A stretch of DNA of 19,693 nt from Cristatella mucedo (GCA_009760855.2 WPIO01000608.1:1-19693); one strand, 5' to 3'; shown: positions 1 to 11,620, counted from the first letter of the stretch. Made by a program: numbers and translations. The notes: a model not told the origin generated them from the sequence alone.

Positions 1-2275
1 ATGCAGTATTTAAAAGTTTTTACATATTCCGCTGATCTGATCGCGAACTCTTCTTGCGAAAATCGTTTTATTTGACGTTCGGAAATGCTTTAAACATGGT
101 GGCAGAACTCTGCTTGCCATTTCACGCGCACGCTTTCCGACATGCAGATTTTGAAGTTTCTACAGATATTCCGCGATCTGATGCGTAACTTGTGCGAAAT
201 CCGTTTAAACAACGTGTTATGTACGTTACGTGCTTGCGAAATGCTTTTTAAACATGGGTGCAGCACCTCTGCTGCCATCAGTCTTCAGCGCACACGCTCC
301 GACATTTGACAGATTTAAAGTTTTTCACATTTACCGCGATTTTATGGTCCAGGGAGATGCGTATGACTTGGGGGCGTTTGCCTGCGAAGGTGTCTGCGAA
401 TCGGTGCCGCGAAACGTGTTATTACGTGTGCGAAATGGCATTTAATACATGTGCAGCACTCTGCTGCAAGTCAGGCGGCGACGCTCCCGACAAGCAGAAT
501 TGGAAGTTTCTAGGATATTCCGCGATCTACGCTAGCGACTCGTGCGACGGTACGAAACGTGTTATTTACGTTGGGCGAAATGCTTTAAACATGGTGCAGC
601 TGCTCTGCTGCCACAGTCAGCACACGCTTCCGACATGCAGATTTGAAGTTCTTACTCTACATATTCTGTTGGGCGATCTCGGCATCTGGTGGAAACTTGT
701 GGCGAAAATGTGTTTTATTTATCGTGCCCGTCAATGCTTTAAACTGCATGTGGTCAGCAGCTCTGACTGCAAAAAAAACCCCCAACACAAAAACCCCCAA
801 CCCCACCAAGGTCTCACCGCTCCGAAATGGCTGAGTAATATTGAATTTTTTGTGTCATATTCCAGCGAGAGCATGAATGCGAACTTGTGAGACATGTGTT
901 ATTTACGTGGCGTAAATGCTGTTTAATACAATTGTGCAGCACTCTGCTGCGCAGTGGCAGGCACACTCTCCGAAATGGCAGATGTTGAGAGTTTTCTACA
1001 TATGCCAGGGCGATCTGTATGCCGAAAACTCGCGGCGACACGTGTTGTTTACGTGGCTGCATGCTTAAACATGTTGCAGTATCCTCCTGGCCAGATCACT
1101 GCACGCTCCGACGTGCAGGATTTGAAGGTTCCAGATATCCTGTCGTCGATCTGCTGGCGAAACTCGTGGCATACCGTGTTTATTTAAGTTCGAAATTGCT
1201 TTTAAATGCATGGGGCAGAACTTTGAAGTAAAGCCGCTCTTACCGCTCCGACGATGCAGATTTTACACGTTATGGGGCGTATTCCGCGATCTGCTGGCCA
1301 AACTGGTGGCGCCAACGAGTTATTAACGTTGCGAAATGCTTAGTAACATGGTGGCAGGCACTCTGCTGGCGTGTCAGTGGGTGGGGGCCCAGATACGGGG
1401 GAAATGCAGATTTGGAAGTTTCTACATTATTCCGCGATTTGCTGCGAACTCATGCGAAATGTGGTATTTCTGGCGTTCGATATGCATATAACATGGTGCA
1501 AGAACCTTTGTTTCAAGTCAGCAACACGCTCCGATCATAGGCAGATTAAAAGGTTCTAGTTAGCATTCCGCTAATCTGCTTGTGCCAACTTCTTGCGCAA
1601 ACGTTTGATTTGAACGTTGCGACAACTGCTTTAATGTCAGGGTGCATGTCACTTCTGCTAGCTCAGTTCTAGCTCACAGCTCCGAGATGCAGATGTTGAT
1701 AGGGTGTCTACATATTCTGGCGCGATCTGTATGGGCAATAACTTGAGTCGAATAGCTTTTGGTATTAGCGTGCGAAAGGACTTTTAAAACTGTGTTGGCA
1801 GCTACTTTGTTGGCAAGCCAGCTCACATGCGCTCGACATGGCTGGATCTAAATTTTTAGTTTCTAGAGGCATTTCTACGCGTTGTTGCTGTCGAAACTTG
1901 GCGCGTGATAAGTGTGATTTACGTGGCGAAATGGTTTAGACAATTAGTGAACGGGTGGGGGAAGAAAACTTTCCATCTGGTGGTCCGTGCACTCTGCATT
2001 GGCCCTTGCTCAGTGCCATTGCGCTCCCGAAATGCGGCAGATTTATAAGTTTCACATATTCATCCGTGCGATTGGGCGGGGGGCGGAACTCGGGTGCGGA
2101 AACTGTTGTTTATTTTAGCATTCTATAGTTCTTTAAAAGTATACAGGGCACAGTTACCTTTGTTGTCTGTTCATGGCGCAGCCGTCTCCTCGAAACTGGC
2201 AGATATATAAATTTTTACAATCTTCCTGCGTATCTGTATGCCGTAATTGTGTGCGAAACTGTGTTATGTACGTGT
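1..2275. repeat. Satellite array, most disturbed left end
   Basis: Monomers are still recognisable from landmark words: TTTAAACATGG-like at 89, 248 and 582, GCAGCACTCTGCTGC-like near 450 and 935, TTCCGCGATCTG-like near 170, 515 and 1280. Almost every copy carries extra single bases, doubled bases and occasional losses. Landmark spacing averages about 150 bp between 91 and 1337, against 124 bp in the clean half. Most changes are insertions rather than substitutions, which points to uncorrected long-read sequence more than to old, drifted satellite. There is no gene; short open frames on both strands are read through repeat units and have no consistent product. Confidence 0.85.
771..812. other. 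A/C-rich low-complexity tract inside a monomer
   Basis: A run of eight A is followed by alternating C5, A5, C5, A2, C4 blocks ending at CCACCAAGG. It sits just after a CTCTGACTGC word, where a normal monomer would read CAGTCAGCGCACGCTCC. The normal monomer has nothing like this, so the tract replaces or interrupts the middle of one unit. It could be a low-quality base-calling stretch or a real simple-sequence insertion. The surrounding insertion-rich sequence favours the former. Confidence 0.6.
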
Positions 2276-2445
2276 CTAAATGCTTGATAACATGGTGTTG
2301 CTAATGCATCCACGGGGTGCTATGTCAGGCCTCAGCTCAGTTCTGACGACATGGGGGCATGCCTTTGTAAGTTTTTTACACTCTACTCCTGCGCCCTCTG
2401 TGATGTCGCACTTGAGAGTCATCATGTTGTTTATAGCGTTGCACG

Positions 2446-2465
2446 AAAAAAAAAAAAAAAAAAAA
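2446..2465. repeat. Poly-A run, 20 bases
   Basis: Twenty consecutive A follow GCGTTGCACG, where a normal monomer would read GTGCGAAATGC. It therefore looks like over-extension of the natural AAA of the TGCGAAA word. There is no target-site duplication or retroelement sequence next to it, so a retroposon tail is not supported. Confidence 0.9.
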
Positions 2466-2803
2466 TAATTTTGCTTTGATATATTGGGTGGTAGCATTCT
2501 GCTGCCGCAGTTCAGTGACAGCACGTTCCCGATCTATTGCAGTATTGTAGAGTTTCTAGATTAGTTCCGCGCAATCTGTGGCGCCGATTCTGGCGAAAGC
2601 GTGTATTTAAAAGTGTTGTATGCTAAACCTGGTGCTACGAGGCTCTAATGCGCCAGTCATGGCACACCAGTAATCTATGGGCTGATTTAAGTCTGCACAT
2701 CATTCCGCGAATACTGGTGCGAAGCTCCTGCGAACGTGTTAGTTTACGTGCGAAATGCTTAACATGGAGCAGGCAGCTCTGCTGCCAGTCAGCTCAGCGC
2801 CAA

Positions 2804-2820
2804 GGGGGGGGGGGGGGGGG
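2804..2820. repeat. Poly-G run, 17 bases
   Basis: Seventeen consecutive G follow CAGCTCAGCGCCAA. The position corresponds to the CAGTCAGCGCACG segment of the monomer, which has no G run. It is flanked by recognisable satellite on both sides. A base-calling or consensus artefact is the simplest reading; a real G-tract cannot be excluded. Confidence 0.9.
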
Positions 2821-3485
2821 CCTCTGCTAAACTCAATTTGAAGGTTTTACTATATTCCGTGATGCTGATGTGCGAACATTGTGCGAAACGTTTATATTTA
2901 CGTGCGAAGATTATATTACATATGGTGGCAGCACTTCTGTTGCAATTGCCAGTAACACGTCTCGCGACAGGTCAGGTATTGTGAGAATTCCTTAGACATT
3001 AGCGTCGTATTCTGCCTCTCCATAACTCTTGTGAAAATTGTTTGTATTAAGTTGCGAATATGCTTGTAAATATGTGTGCACGCACTTCCTCAGTCGATTG
3101 CCCGAGGCCGAATGCATGATGTTTTATAAAAAAATCAGATTTGAAGTTCTACATATTCGCTAGGGCAATATTGGTGCGATACCTTGTGTCGAAAGGGCGT
3201 GTTCTTTTAAATTCCGTGAATGCTTCAAGACATGGTGCAGGCGATCCTTTGTTGCTAGTCGGCAGCACACTCTCCGACGACGGCGTAATATAAACGTGTC
3301 TATCATATTTCTGCGATCTGATGCAAACTTGTGGGCGAAAGCGTGGTATTTATGTCGTGGGCGAAATGCTAAAATTGCTATGGTGGTGCTGCACTCTGCT
3401 GCCAGTCAGCTCACGCTCCGACATGAAGATTTGAAGTTTCAACGTGCGAAATGCTATGAACATGGTGCAGCAGCTATGCACCTGC

Positions 3486-3510
3486 AAAAAAAAAAAAAAA
3501 AAAAAAAAAA
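3486..3510. repeat. Poly-A run, 25 bases
   Basis: Twenty-five A lie between CTATGCACCTGC and GCAGTCAGGGCAACC. The context matches the CTCTGCTGC / CAGTCAG part of the monomer, so the tract is inserted exactly after the second arm of the inverted repeat. No retroelement 3' end precedes it and no flanking duplication is evident. Confidence 0.9.
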
Positions 3511-5550
3511 GCAGTCAGGGCAACCTCGATCTGCAGCATTTAAAAGTTTCTAGATGATTCTGCGATGTGTGGCCGAACTTGTGCGAAAACGTGTTCTTTA
3601 CGTGCGAGAATGCATTAAAACATGGTGCTGTCTTCCTCTGCTGCAAGTCCAGGGGCACCGACGCATCCGACATGCAGATTTGAAGTTTTTTACATATTCC
3701 TGCGATCTGGTGCAAAGACGTCGAGCGGGAAAGCGTGTTAGTTACGGGTGCGAAATACATTGAATACTTATTGTGGCACTCTGCTGGGTCAAGTCAGTGC
3801 AGTTGTCTAGGCATCTCCGACATGCGGCACCTTTAAAGTTTCTAGACAGTCTGAGATCTTGGTACGAACTCTTGGCGAAACGTGTTATTTTATCGGGTGG
3901 CGAAATGCTGTAAACATGGTGGCTGGCACTCGTGCTGCCAGTCAGGCACGACAACGACACGCCTCCACATTCATGGATTTAAAAATTTTTACTATCATTC
4001 CAGCAATCTGGTGGGCGAATTGTTGGCGAAACGTGTGATTTACGTTTGCGGAAATGCTTCAAACATGTGGCAGAAACATTTGTTGGCCAGCGCTCACAAG
4101 CTCCGACATAGCAGGATCAGTATAACGTTTCTATCATATTTCTGTGCGATGAGATGCAAACATTGTGTCGAAAGGCGTGATTATTTAGCGGTGGCGAAAT
4201 GCTTGAACAGCGTGCTGGCATTCTGCTTGGCCAGTCTGCCAGACACTTCGGCGACATGGGTCAGATTTAAGTTTCTACATATTCGGCGCGATCTATGATG
4301 CGAACTCGTTGGGCGAACGTGTTATGTACCGTGGCGAACCTGCATTATAACACATGGTGGGCAGCGAATCTGCTGGGCACAGTCAGAACACGCTCCGACG
4401 GCTGCAGATTGGACGTTCTAGAAATTTGCGCTCGCTCCGCGATGCTGCTTCGGCTACATCTGGCGAAATCGTGGTTATTTACAGTGGCGAAAATGGCAGT
4501 TAAACATGGTGCACTACTGCTGCGGCGGCAGTTCAGCACAGCGCTCCGACATGCCGATTTAAAGTTGCTTAGGCCTATTCCGCGAATCCGCCACTACGAC
4601 CTTGTCGAAAACGTGTGATTTACGTGCGAAATGTGTAACAATGGTGCAGAAACTCTGCTGCAGTCACGCACGCTCCGAAATTGCAGCTTTGAAAAAAAAA
4701 CATGTCCGCCCCGAGCTGGTGCGAAATCGTGAGAAAAGTGTTATTCACAGTGGCGAAATACATTAAACATGGTGCAGCACATCTGCTGCAAATGTCAGAA
4801 CACGCTGCGATCAGGATATTGGAAGTTTCTAGACAGTCCGCGATCTCTCCGACCGTCTTGCGAAGAACGTGTTACTTAGTCGACTTGTGCGAAATGCTGT
4901 AAACTTTGTGCATGCACTCTGCTGGGCCAGTTCAGTCACACACATCTCCACTCTCCGACATGCAGCATTTAAAGTTCTACTATACGCGCGATGCTGGTTC
5001 GAACCGTTGATACGCGAAACGTGTTATTTTACGTGCGAACATTCTTGAAACATGGTGAGCACTCTGATGGGGGGCAGCCCACGCTCCGAAATGCGAATTT
5101 GAAGTTCTACATAGTACCGCGATCAGATGCCACTTGTTGCGACCCGTGCAGATTTGCAGTTCTAGATGCTTTTGGCCTCATGCAGCACTCTTCTGATGCC
5201 TGTCAGAACTCGTGGCGAAATCAGATTGTTAGTTTCTACTATCAGTGATGTTGCTAGCTTATCGTGTCGAAACATGTTAATTACGTGCGAAAAAAACAAA
5301 CACGTTGTTGCTACTTGTTGCAAGCTCAGCGCTGGCTCCGCCATGGGGGCAGATTTAAAGTTTCATCATAGTCCGCAATATGCTGCGAACTGTCGCGCCT
5401 GAATAAAACGAGTTATTAATCGTGCGAAATGCGTTAAAACATGGGGGCACAGGCACTCTGCTGCATGCTCAGGGGGGGTTAACGCTCCGACATGCTAGAT
5501 TGATCTGGTGCGAACTTGTGCGAAACGTGTTATTTGCGTGCGAAATGCTT

Positions 5551-5598
5551 TAAACATGGTGCCTCGTGCGAAACGTGTTATTTACGTGCGAAATGCTT
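5551..5598. repeat. Truncated monomer, 48 bp
   Basis: TAAACATGGTGC jumps directly to CTCGTGCGAAACG, removing the inverted repeat and the whole middle of the unit. The next TAAACATGG landmark follows after only 48 bp. Sequence on both sides of the junction is clean, so this deletion is probably real rather than a base-calling error. Confidence 0.75.
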
Positions 5599-5710
5599 TA
5601 AACATGGTGCAGCACTCTGCTGCCAGTCAGCGCACGCTCCGAAATGCAGAGTTGAAGTTTCTACATATTCCGCGATCTGCTGCAAAACTAGGTGCGAAAA
5701 CGTGTTATGT

Positions 5711-5729
5711 ACGTGGCGAACGCTCCGAC
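5711..5729. repeat. Internal-deletion junction in a monomer
   Basis: ACGTGGCGAA is joined directly to CGCTCCGACATG, so the part holding TTTAAACATGG and the GCAGCACTCTGCTGC inverted repeat (about 43 bp) is absent from this unit. The distance between flanking TAAAC landmarks (5599 and 5809) fits one full plus one shortened monomer. Confidence 0.65.
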
Positions 5730-6652
5730 ATGCAGATTTGAAGTTTCTAGATATTCCGCGATCTGCTGCGAACTCGTGCCACACGTGTTATTAACGTGCG
5801 AAATGCTTTAAACATGGTGCAGCACTCTGCTGCCAGTCAGCGCACGCTCCGAAATGCACGCCCCCCGGATTTGAATGTTTCTACATATCAGCGATCTGAT
5901 AGCGAAACTGTGCGAAAACACGTTTTAGTTACGTGCGAAAGGCATTTAAACATGGTGCTGCACCGCTGCTGCACTGTCAGTACACGCTCTCGACGTGCAG
6001 ATTTAAAGTTTCTAGCTAATATTTCGCGATCTGGTGGCGAACTTGTGGGGCGGAAAAACTGTGTTATTTACAGTGCGAATGCTTTAAACATGGTGTGCAG
6101 CAACTCTGCTGCCAGTCAGGCGCACCGTCCATATGCGACATGCAGATTTAAAGTTTCTACATATTCCGCGATCTGGTGCGAACTCGTGCGAAAAAGTGTT
6201 ATGTTACGTCGTCGAAATGCTTTACAACATGGTGCAGCACTCTGTCGTCGCATCAGTCAGCCGCACGCTCCGAAATGCAGATTTCGAAGTTTCTTGCATA
6301 TTCCGGGTGCGATCTGATGCGGAACCAATTGTGCGAAAAGTGTTATTTAGACGTGGCGAAATGCGTTAAACATTGTGGCAGCACTCCTGCTGCCAGTCAG
6401 CACACGCTCGCGACATGCAGATTTAAAGTTTCTACCATATTCGCGCGCGATCTGGTGCAAAGCTCAGTGCGAAACGTGTTATTTACGGCGTGCGACAATG
6501 CTTTAAAACATGGTGCTTAGCACTCTGCTGGCCAGTCAGCACACGCTGTCGTCGCAAGTGCAGATTTGACGTTTTACATATTCGCGCGATCTGCTCCGCG
6601 GCGAACTTCGTGGCGAAAAACGTGTTATTTTATGTTGACGTGCGAAATGCTT

Positions 6653-6686
6653 TAAACAAAACGTGTTATTGACGTGCGAAATGCTT
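6653..6686. repeat. Truncated monomer, 34 bp
   Basis: TTTAAAC is followed at once by AAAACGTGTTATTGACGTGCG and the next TAAACATGG at 6687. About 90 bp of the unit are missing. The left neighbour is insertion-rich and the right neighbour is clean, so the junction may be a real deletion or a seam between read and consensus sequence. Confidence 0.6.
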
Positions 6687-9600
6687 TAAACATGGTGCAG
6701 CACTCTGCTGCCAGTCAGCGCACGCTCCGACATGCAGATTTGAAGTGTCTTACATATTCCGCGATCTGGTGCGAACTTGTGCGAAACGTGTTATTTACGT
6801 GCTAAATGCTTTAAAAATGGTGGTTGCAGATCTCGGCTGGCATGTCAGCGCACGCCTGTCCGAACATGCAGATTTAAAGTTTTCTACATATTCCGCGATC
6901 TAGTGCGAACTTGTGCGAAACGTGTTATTTACGTGCGAAATGCTTTAAACATGGTGCAGCACTCTGCTGCCAGTCAGGAGACGCTCCGACATGCAGATTT
7001 AAAGTTTTTACATATTCTGCGATCTGGTGCGAACTCGTGCGAAACGTGTTATTTACGTGCGAATTGCTTTAAACATGGTGCAGCACTCTGCTGCCAGGCA
7101 GTGGGCCACGCTCCGACATGCAGATTTGGGGAAGTTTCTAGATATTCTGCGATCTGGCTCCGATAACTCTGTGCGAAAAATATTTACGTGCTAAATGCTT
7201 TAAACATGGTGCAGCACTCTGCTGGCAGTCACCACACGCTCCGAAATGCAGATTTGAAGTTTCTAAGTAGTCCGCGATCTGGTGCGAACTCGTGCGAAAC
7301 GTGTTATTTACGTGCGAAATGCTTTAAACATGGTGCAGCACTCTGCTGCCAGTAAGCCCACGCTCCGACATGCAGAATTAAAGTTTCTACACATTCCGCG
7401 ATCTGTGATGGCGAACTTGTGCGAAATTCGTGTTATTTACGTGCGAAATGCTTTAAAACATGGTGCAGCACTCTGCTGCCCAGTCAGAGAACACGCTCCG
7501 AAATGCAGATTTGAAGTTTCTACATATTCCGCAATTATTGCTGGCGAACTTCGTTGCGAAACGTGTTATTTACACGTTGCGAAATATGCTTTAAACATGG
7601 TGCAGCCTCTGTTTGCCAGAGCCAGCTCACGCTCCGAACATGCAGATTTAAAAGTTTCTACATATTCCGCGATCTGGTGCGAAAGCACCGCCTTGGCGCG
7701 AATGCAGTTATTGGTCGTGCGAAATGCATTTAAACATTGGTGCAAGCACTCTGCTGCGCAGTCGAGTCAGGGCACGCTCCGACATGCAGATTTAAGTTTC
7801 TACATATTCCGCGATGCTGCTGGGCGAACTCAGATGCGAAAAAAAAAACGTGTTATTTACGTTGCGGAAATGCTTTTCAAACATGGTGCAGCACATCTGC
7901 TGCAAGGTCAGCCTGCACGCTCCGACAACGCATAGATTTACAAGTTTCTAGGATATTCGCGCGATCTGCTGGCGAACTCGTGCGAAACGGTGTTATTTAC
8001 AGCTGGCGAAATGCTTAATAACATGGTGCAAAGCACTCTGCTTGCCAGTCAGCACCGCACGCTCCGACATGGCAGATTTAAAGTTTCTTACATATTCCGC
8101 GATCTGCTGGCGAACTCGTGCGAAACGTGTTATTTACGTGCGAAATGCATTAACATGGTGCAGCACTCTGCTGATGCGTCAGAACGGACACGCTCCGAAA
8201 TGCAAGCGATATGGAAAGTTTCTAGATATTCCGCGATTTGCTGAAAAACTCTTGCGAAACGTGTTAATTTACCGTGCGAAAATGCTTTAAACATGGTGCA
8301 AGCAGCACTCTGCTGCCAGTCAGCGCCACGTCCTCCGAAATTGCAGATTTGAACGGTTTCTACATATTCCGCGATCAGTGGATTGCGAACTCGTGCGAAA
8401 CGTGTTATTTACGTGCGAAATGCATTAAACATGGTGCAGCACTTTGTTGCCAGCCAGTGCACGCTCCGACATGCAGATTTAAAGTTTCTACCTAATTTCC
8501 GCAAATCTGCTCCGAACTCTTGCGAATCACGTTGTTATTTACGTGCGACCCTGCTTTAAACATGGTGCAGCACCTCTGCTGTCAAGTCAGTGCACACTCC
8601 GACATGCAGATTTTAAAGAGTTTCTTACATAATTCCAGCGGATCTGGTGCGGAACTTGTGCGAAACGTGTTCTTTTCGTGCGAAATTGAATTAAAACATG
8701 GTGCAGCACTCTGCTGGCACAGATCAGAAACACACGCTCCGAATGCAGGCATGATTGGGAAAGTTTTTACTATTCCGCGATATCTGATGCGAACTCGATG
8801 AGCGAAAAGCTGTTACTTTGCGTGCGAAAGGGCTTTAAAACATGGTGCAGCAACTCTGGCTGCGCAGTTCAGAGTCATGCACGCTCCACGACATGCAGAT
8901 TTTACTCAGTTTCTACATCTTCCCGCGATCTGGGCAAATTGTGCGCGAAACGGTGTTATTTACGTGGCCGAATGCATTACCACATAGTGCAGCAACTCTG
9001 GTCGGCCAGTCAGACGCCACGCTCACGTACAATTGCAGAATGGAAGGTTTCTAGACAATATCCGCGATCTGCTCGAACTCTGCTGCGCAAACGTCTGGTT
9101 ATTTACGTGCGAAATGCTTTAAACACATGGTTGTTGAGCACTCTGCTTGCCAGTCAGGGCCACACGCTCCGACAATGCAGATTAGGGCAAGGTTTCCTAG
9201 TATATTCCGCGATCTGCGTGCGAGAAACTTGTGCCGAAAACGTGTTATTTACAGGTGCGAAATAGCTTTTAAACATGGTGCAGCACTCTGCTGCCAGTCA
9301 GTGCACGCTCCGACATGCAGATTTGAGTTTCTCACATCTTATTCCGCGATCTGCTGCAACTCGTGCGAAAACGTTGTTATTTACGGGTGGGGCAGCTTGA
9401 ATATGCCTTTAAACATGGTGTCAGCACTCTGCTTCCACCAGCCAGTGCACGCACCTCCGAAATGCAGATTTTAAGAGTTTCTACATATTCCGCGAATCTG
9501 ATGCTAACTGTGGTGCGAAACGTGTTATTACGTTGCGACAAATGTCGAAATACCCTTTAAACATGTATTGCAGCACTCTGCCTGCAGTCAAGGCACGCTC

Positions 9601-10590
9601 CGACATGCAGATTTGAAAAGTTTCTACATATTCCGCGAATCTGCTGCAAACTCGTTGTGGAAAAAGGGAAGGGCGAAACGACTGGTAGAACCTTATTGTA
9701 CGTGCGATAAATGCGAAGCTTAAACATGGTGCAGAACTCTGCTGCCAGTCAGCGCACGCTCCGACATGCAGATTTGAAGTTTCTACAAATTCCGCGATCT
9801 GGTGCGAACTCGTGCGAAACGTGTTATTTACGTGCGAAATGCTTTAAACATGGTGCAGCACTCTGCGCCAGTCAGCCGCACGCTCCGAAATGCAGATTTG
9901 AAGTTTCTACATATTCCGCGATCTGATGCGAACTTGTGCGCAACGTGTTATTTACGTGCGAAATGCTTTAAACATGGTGCAGCACTCTGCTGCATGTCAG
10001 GGCACGCTCCGACATGCAGATTTGAAGTTTCTACATATTCCGCGATCTGGTGCGAACTCGTGCGAAACGTGTTATTTACGTGCGAAATGCTTTAAACATG
10101 GTGCAGCACTCTGCTGACAGTCAGCACACGCTCCGACATACAGATTTTAAGTTTCTACAAATTCCGCGATCTGGTGCGAATTTGTGCGAAACGTGTTATT
10201 TACGTGCGAAATGCTTTAAACATGGTGCAGCACTCTGCTGCCAGTCAGCGCACGCTCCGAAATGCAGATTTGAAGTTTTTACTACATTCCGCGATCTGCT
10301 GCGAAACTCGTGCGAAACGTGTTATTTACGTGCGAAATGCTTTAAACATGGGTGCAGCACTCTGCTGCAGTCACAGCACGCTCCGACATGCAGATTTGAA
10401 GTTTCTACATATTCCGCGATCTGGTGCGAACTCGTGCGAAACGTGTTATTTACGCGCGAAATGCTTTAAACATGGTGCAGCACTCTGCTGCCAGTCAGCA
10501 CACGCTCCGACATGCAGATTTGAAGTTTCTACATATTCCGCGATCTGGTGCGAACTCGTGCGAAACGTGTTATTTACGTGCGAAATGCTT

Positions 10591-10643
10591 TAAACATGGT
10601 GCAGCACTCTGCTGCCAGTCAGCGATTTACGTGCGAAATGCTT
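10591..10643. repeat. Truncated monomer, 53 bp
   Basis: CAGTCAGCG (ending 10624) is joined to ATTTACGTGCG (from 10625), skipping 71 bp that run from CACGCTCCG through to CGTGTT of the next unit. The following monomer, starting at 10644, is a rare subtype carrying GACAGG and TCTAGACATT, so the deletion lies at the boundary between two subtypes. Confidence 0.88.
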
Positions 10644-10767
10644 TAAACATGGTTCAGCACTCTGCTGCAAGTCACAACACGCTCCGACAGGCAGATTGGA
10701 AGTTTCTAGACATTCCGCGATCTGCTCCGAACTCTTGCGAAACGTGTTATTTACGTGCGAAATGCTT
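10644..10767. repeat. Monomer of the GACAGG/TCTAGACATT subtype, copy 1
   Basis: This unit carries a linked set of differences: ACAACACGCTCC, GACAGGCAG for GACATGCAG, GATTGGAAG, TCTAGACATTCC and GCTCCGAACTCTTGCG for GCTGCGAACTCGTGCG. It differs from its neighbours at all these sites together, so it is a distinct sub-family member rather than a randomly mutated copy. Confidence 0.88.
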
Positions 10768-11098
10768 TAAACATAGTGCAGCACTCTGCTGCCAGTCAGC
10801 CCACGCTCCGACATGCAGATTTGAAGTTTCTACATATTCCGCGATCTGGTGCGAACTCGCGCGAAACGTGTTATTTACGTGCGAAATGCTTTAAACATGG
10901 TGCAGCACTCTGCTGCCAGTCAGCCCACGCTCCGAAATGCAGATTTGAAGTTTCTACATATTCCGCGATCTGGTGCGAACTCGTGCGAAACGTGTTATTT
11001 ACGTGCGAAATGCTTTAAACATGGTGCAGCACTCTGCTGCCAGTCAGCGCACGCTCCGACATGCAGATTTGAAGTTTCTACATATTCCGCGATCTGGT

Positions 11099-11104
11099 CC
11101 CCCC
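11099..11104. other. C6 run replacing TGCG in a monomer
   Basis: GATCTGGT is followed by CCCCCC and AAACTCG, where the normal unit has GATCTGGTGCGAACTCG. One TGCGAA word is lost. It is an isolated anomaly in otherwise clean sequence and may be a small consensus error. Confidence 0.7.
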
Positions 11105-11565
11105 AAACTCGTGCGAAACGTGTTATTTACGTGCGAAATGCTTTAAACATGGTGCAGCACTCTGCTGCCAGTCAGCTCACGCTCCGACATGCCATGCAGA
11201 TTTAAAGTTTCTACATTCCGCGATCTGCTCCGAAACTCTTGCGCAAAACGTGTTATTTACGTGCGAAATGCTTTAAACATGGTGCAGCACTCTGCTGCCC
11301 CAGCTCAGCGCACGCTCCGACATGCAGATTTAAAGTTTCTACATATTCCGCGATCTGCTGCGAACTCGTGCGAAACGTGTTATTTACGTGCGAAATGCTT
11401 TAAACATGGTGCAGCACTCTGCTGCAGTCAGGGCACGCTCCGACATGCAGATTTGAAGTTTCTACATATTCCCGCGATCTGCTGCGAACTCGTGCGAAAC
11501 GTGTTATTTACGTGCGAAATGCTTATTTTAAACATGGTGCAGCACTCTGCTGCCAGTCAGGGCAC

Positions 11566-11620
11566 GCTCCGACATGCAGATTAAAAGTTTTCTACATATT
11601 CCGCGATCTGTGCACGCTCC
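11566..11620. repeat. Out-of-register junction, 49-bp offset
   Basis: After TTCCGCGATCTG (ending 11610) the sequence returns to TGCACGCTCCGACATGCAG, so two CTCCGACATG words lie only 49 bp apart (11566 and 11615). This is either a 75-bp deletion across a unit boundary or a duplication of the CACGCTCC-to-GATCTG segment. The flanks are clean. Confidence 0.85.

Larger units (their letters stand above)
2276..5500. repeat. Satellite array, disturbed segment with homopolymers
   Basis: The same 124-bp unit continues with many single-base insertions. Landmarks include AACATGGTG-like words at 2289, 3233, 3618 and 3915, and CTCCGACATGCAG-like words at 3664 and 4963. Three long homopolymers with no counterpart in the clean monomer fall here (A20, G17, A25). 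Near 4692-4700 there is also an A9 run. No gene, RNA gene or mobile element is visible. Confidence 0.85.
5501..9710. repeat. Satellite array, partly clean transitional segment
   Basis: Disturbed copies alternate with nearly perfect ones. Clean stretches include about 5551-5680 and 6687-7130 and monomers near 7201-7325, where landmark spacing returns to 124 bp. Around 8012-9720 the spacing averages about 142 bp and nearly every change is an added base, for example near 9121-9200. An A10 run lies at 7839-7848. The last strongly disturbed stretch is 9661-9720. No gene is present. Confidence 0.87.

Noticed and set aside
3486-3510. Poly-A tail of a retroposon (also 2446-2465).
   Set aside because: Satellite sequence continues directly on both sides, with no element body and no target-site duplication; a G17 run nearby shows homopolymers of other bases as well.
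1-9710. Ancient, naturally diverged satellite flank.
   Set aside because: Kept only as the alternative: the excess of single-base insertions, the homopolymers and the clean islands fit sequencing error better than substitution-driven decay, although read data would be needed to exclude it.
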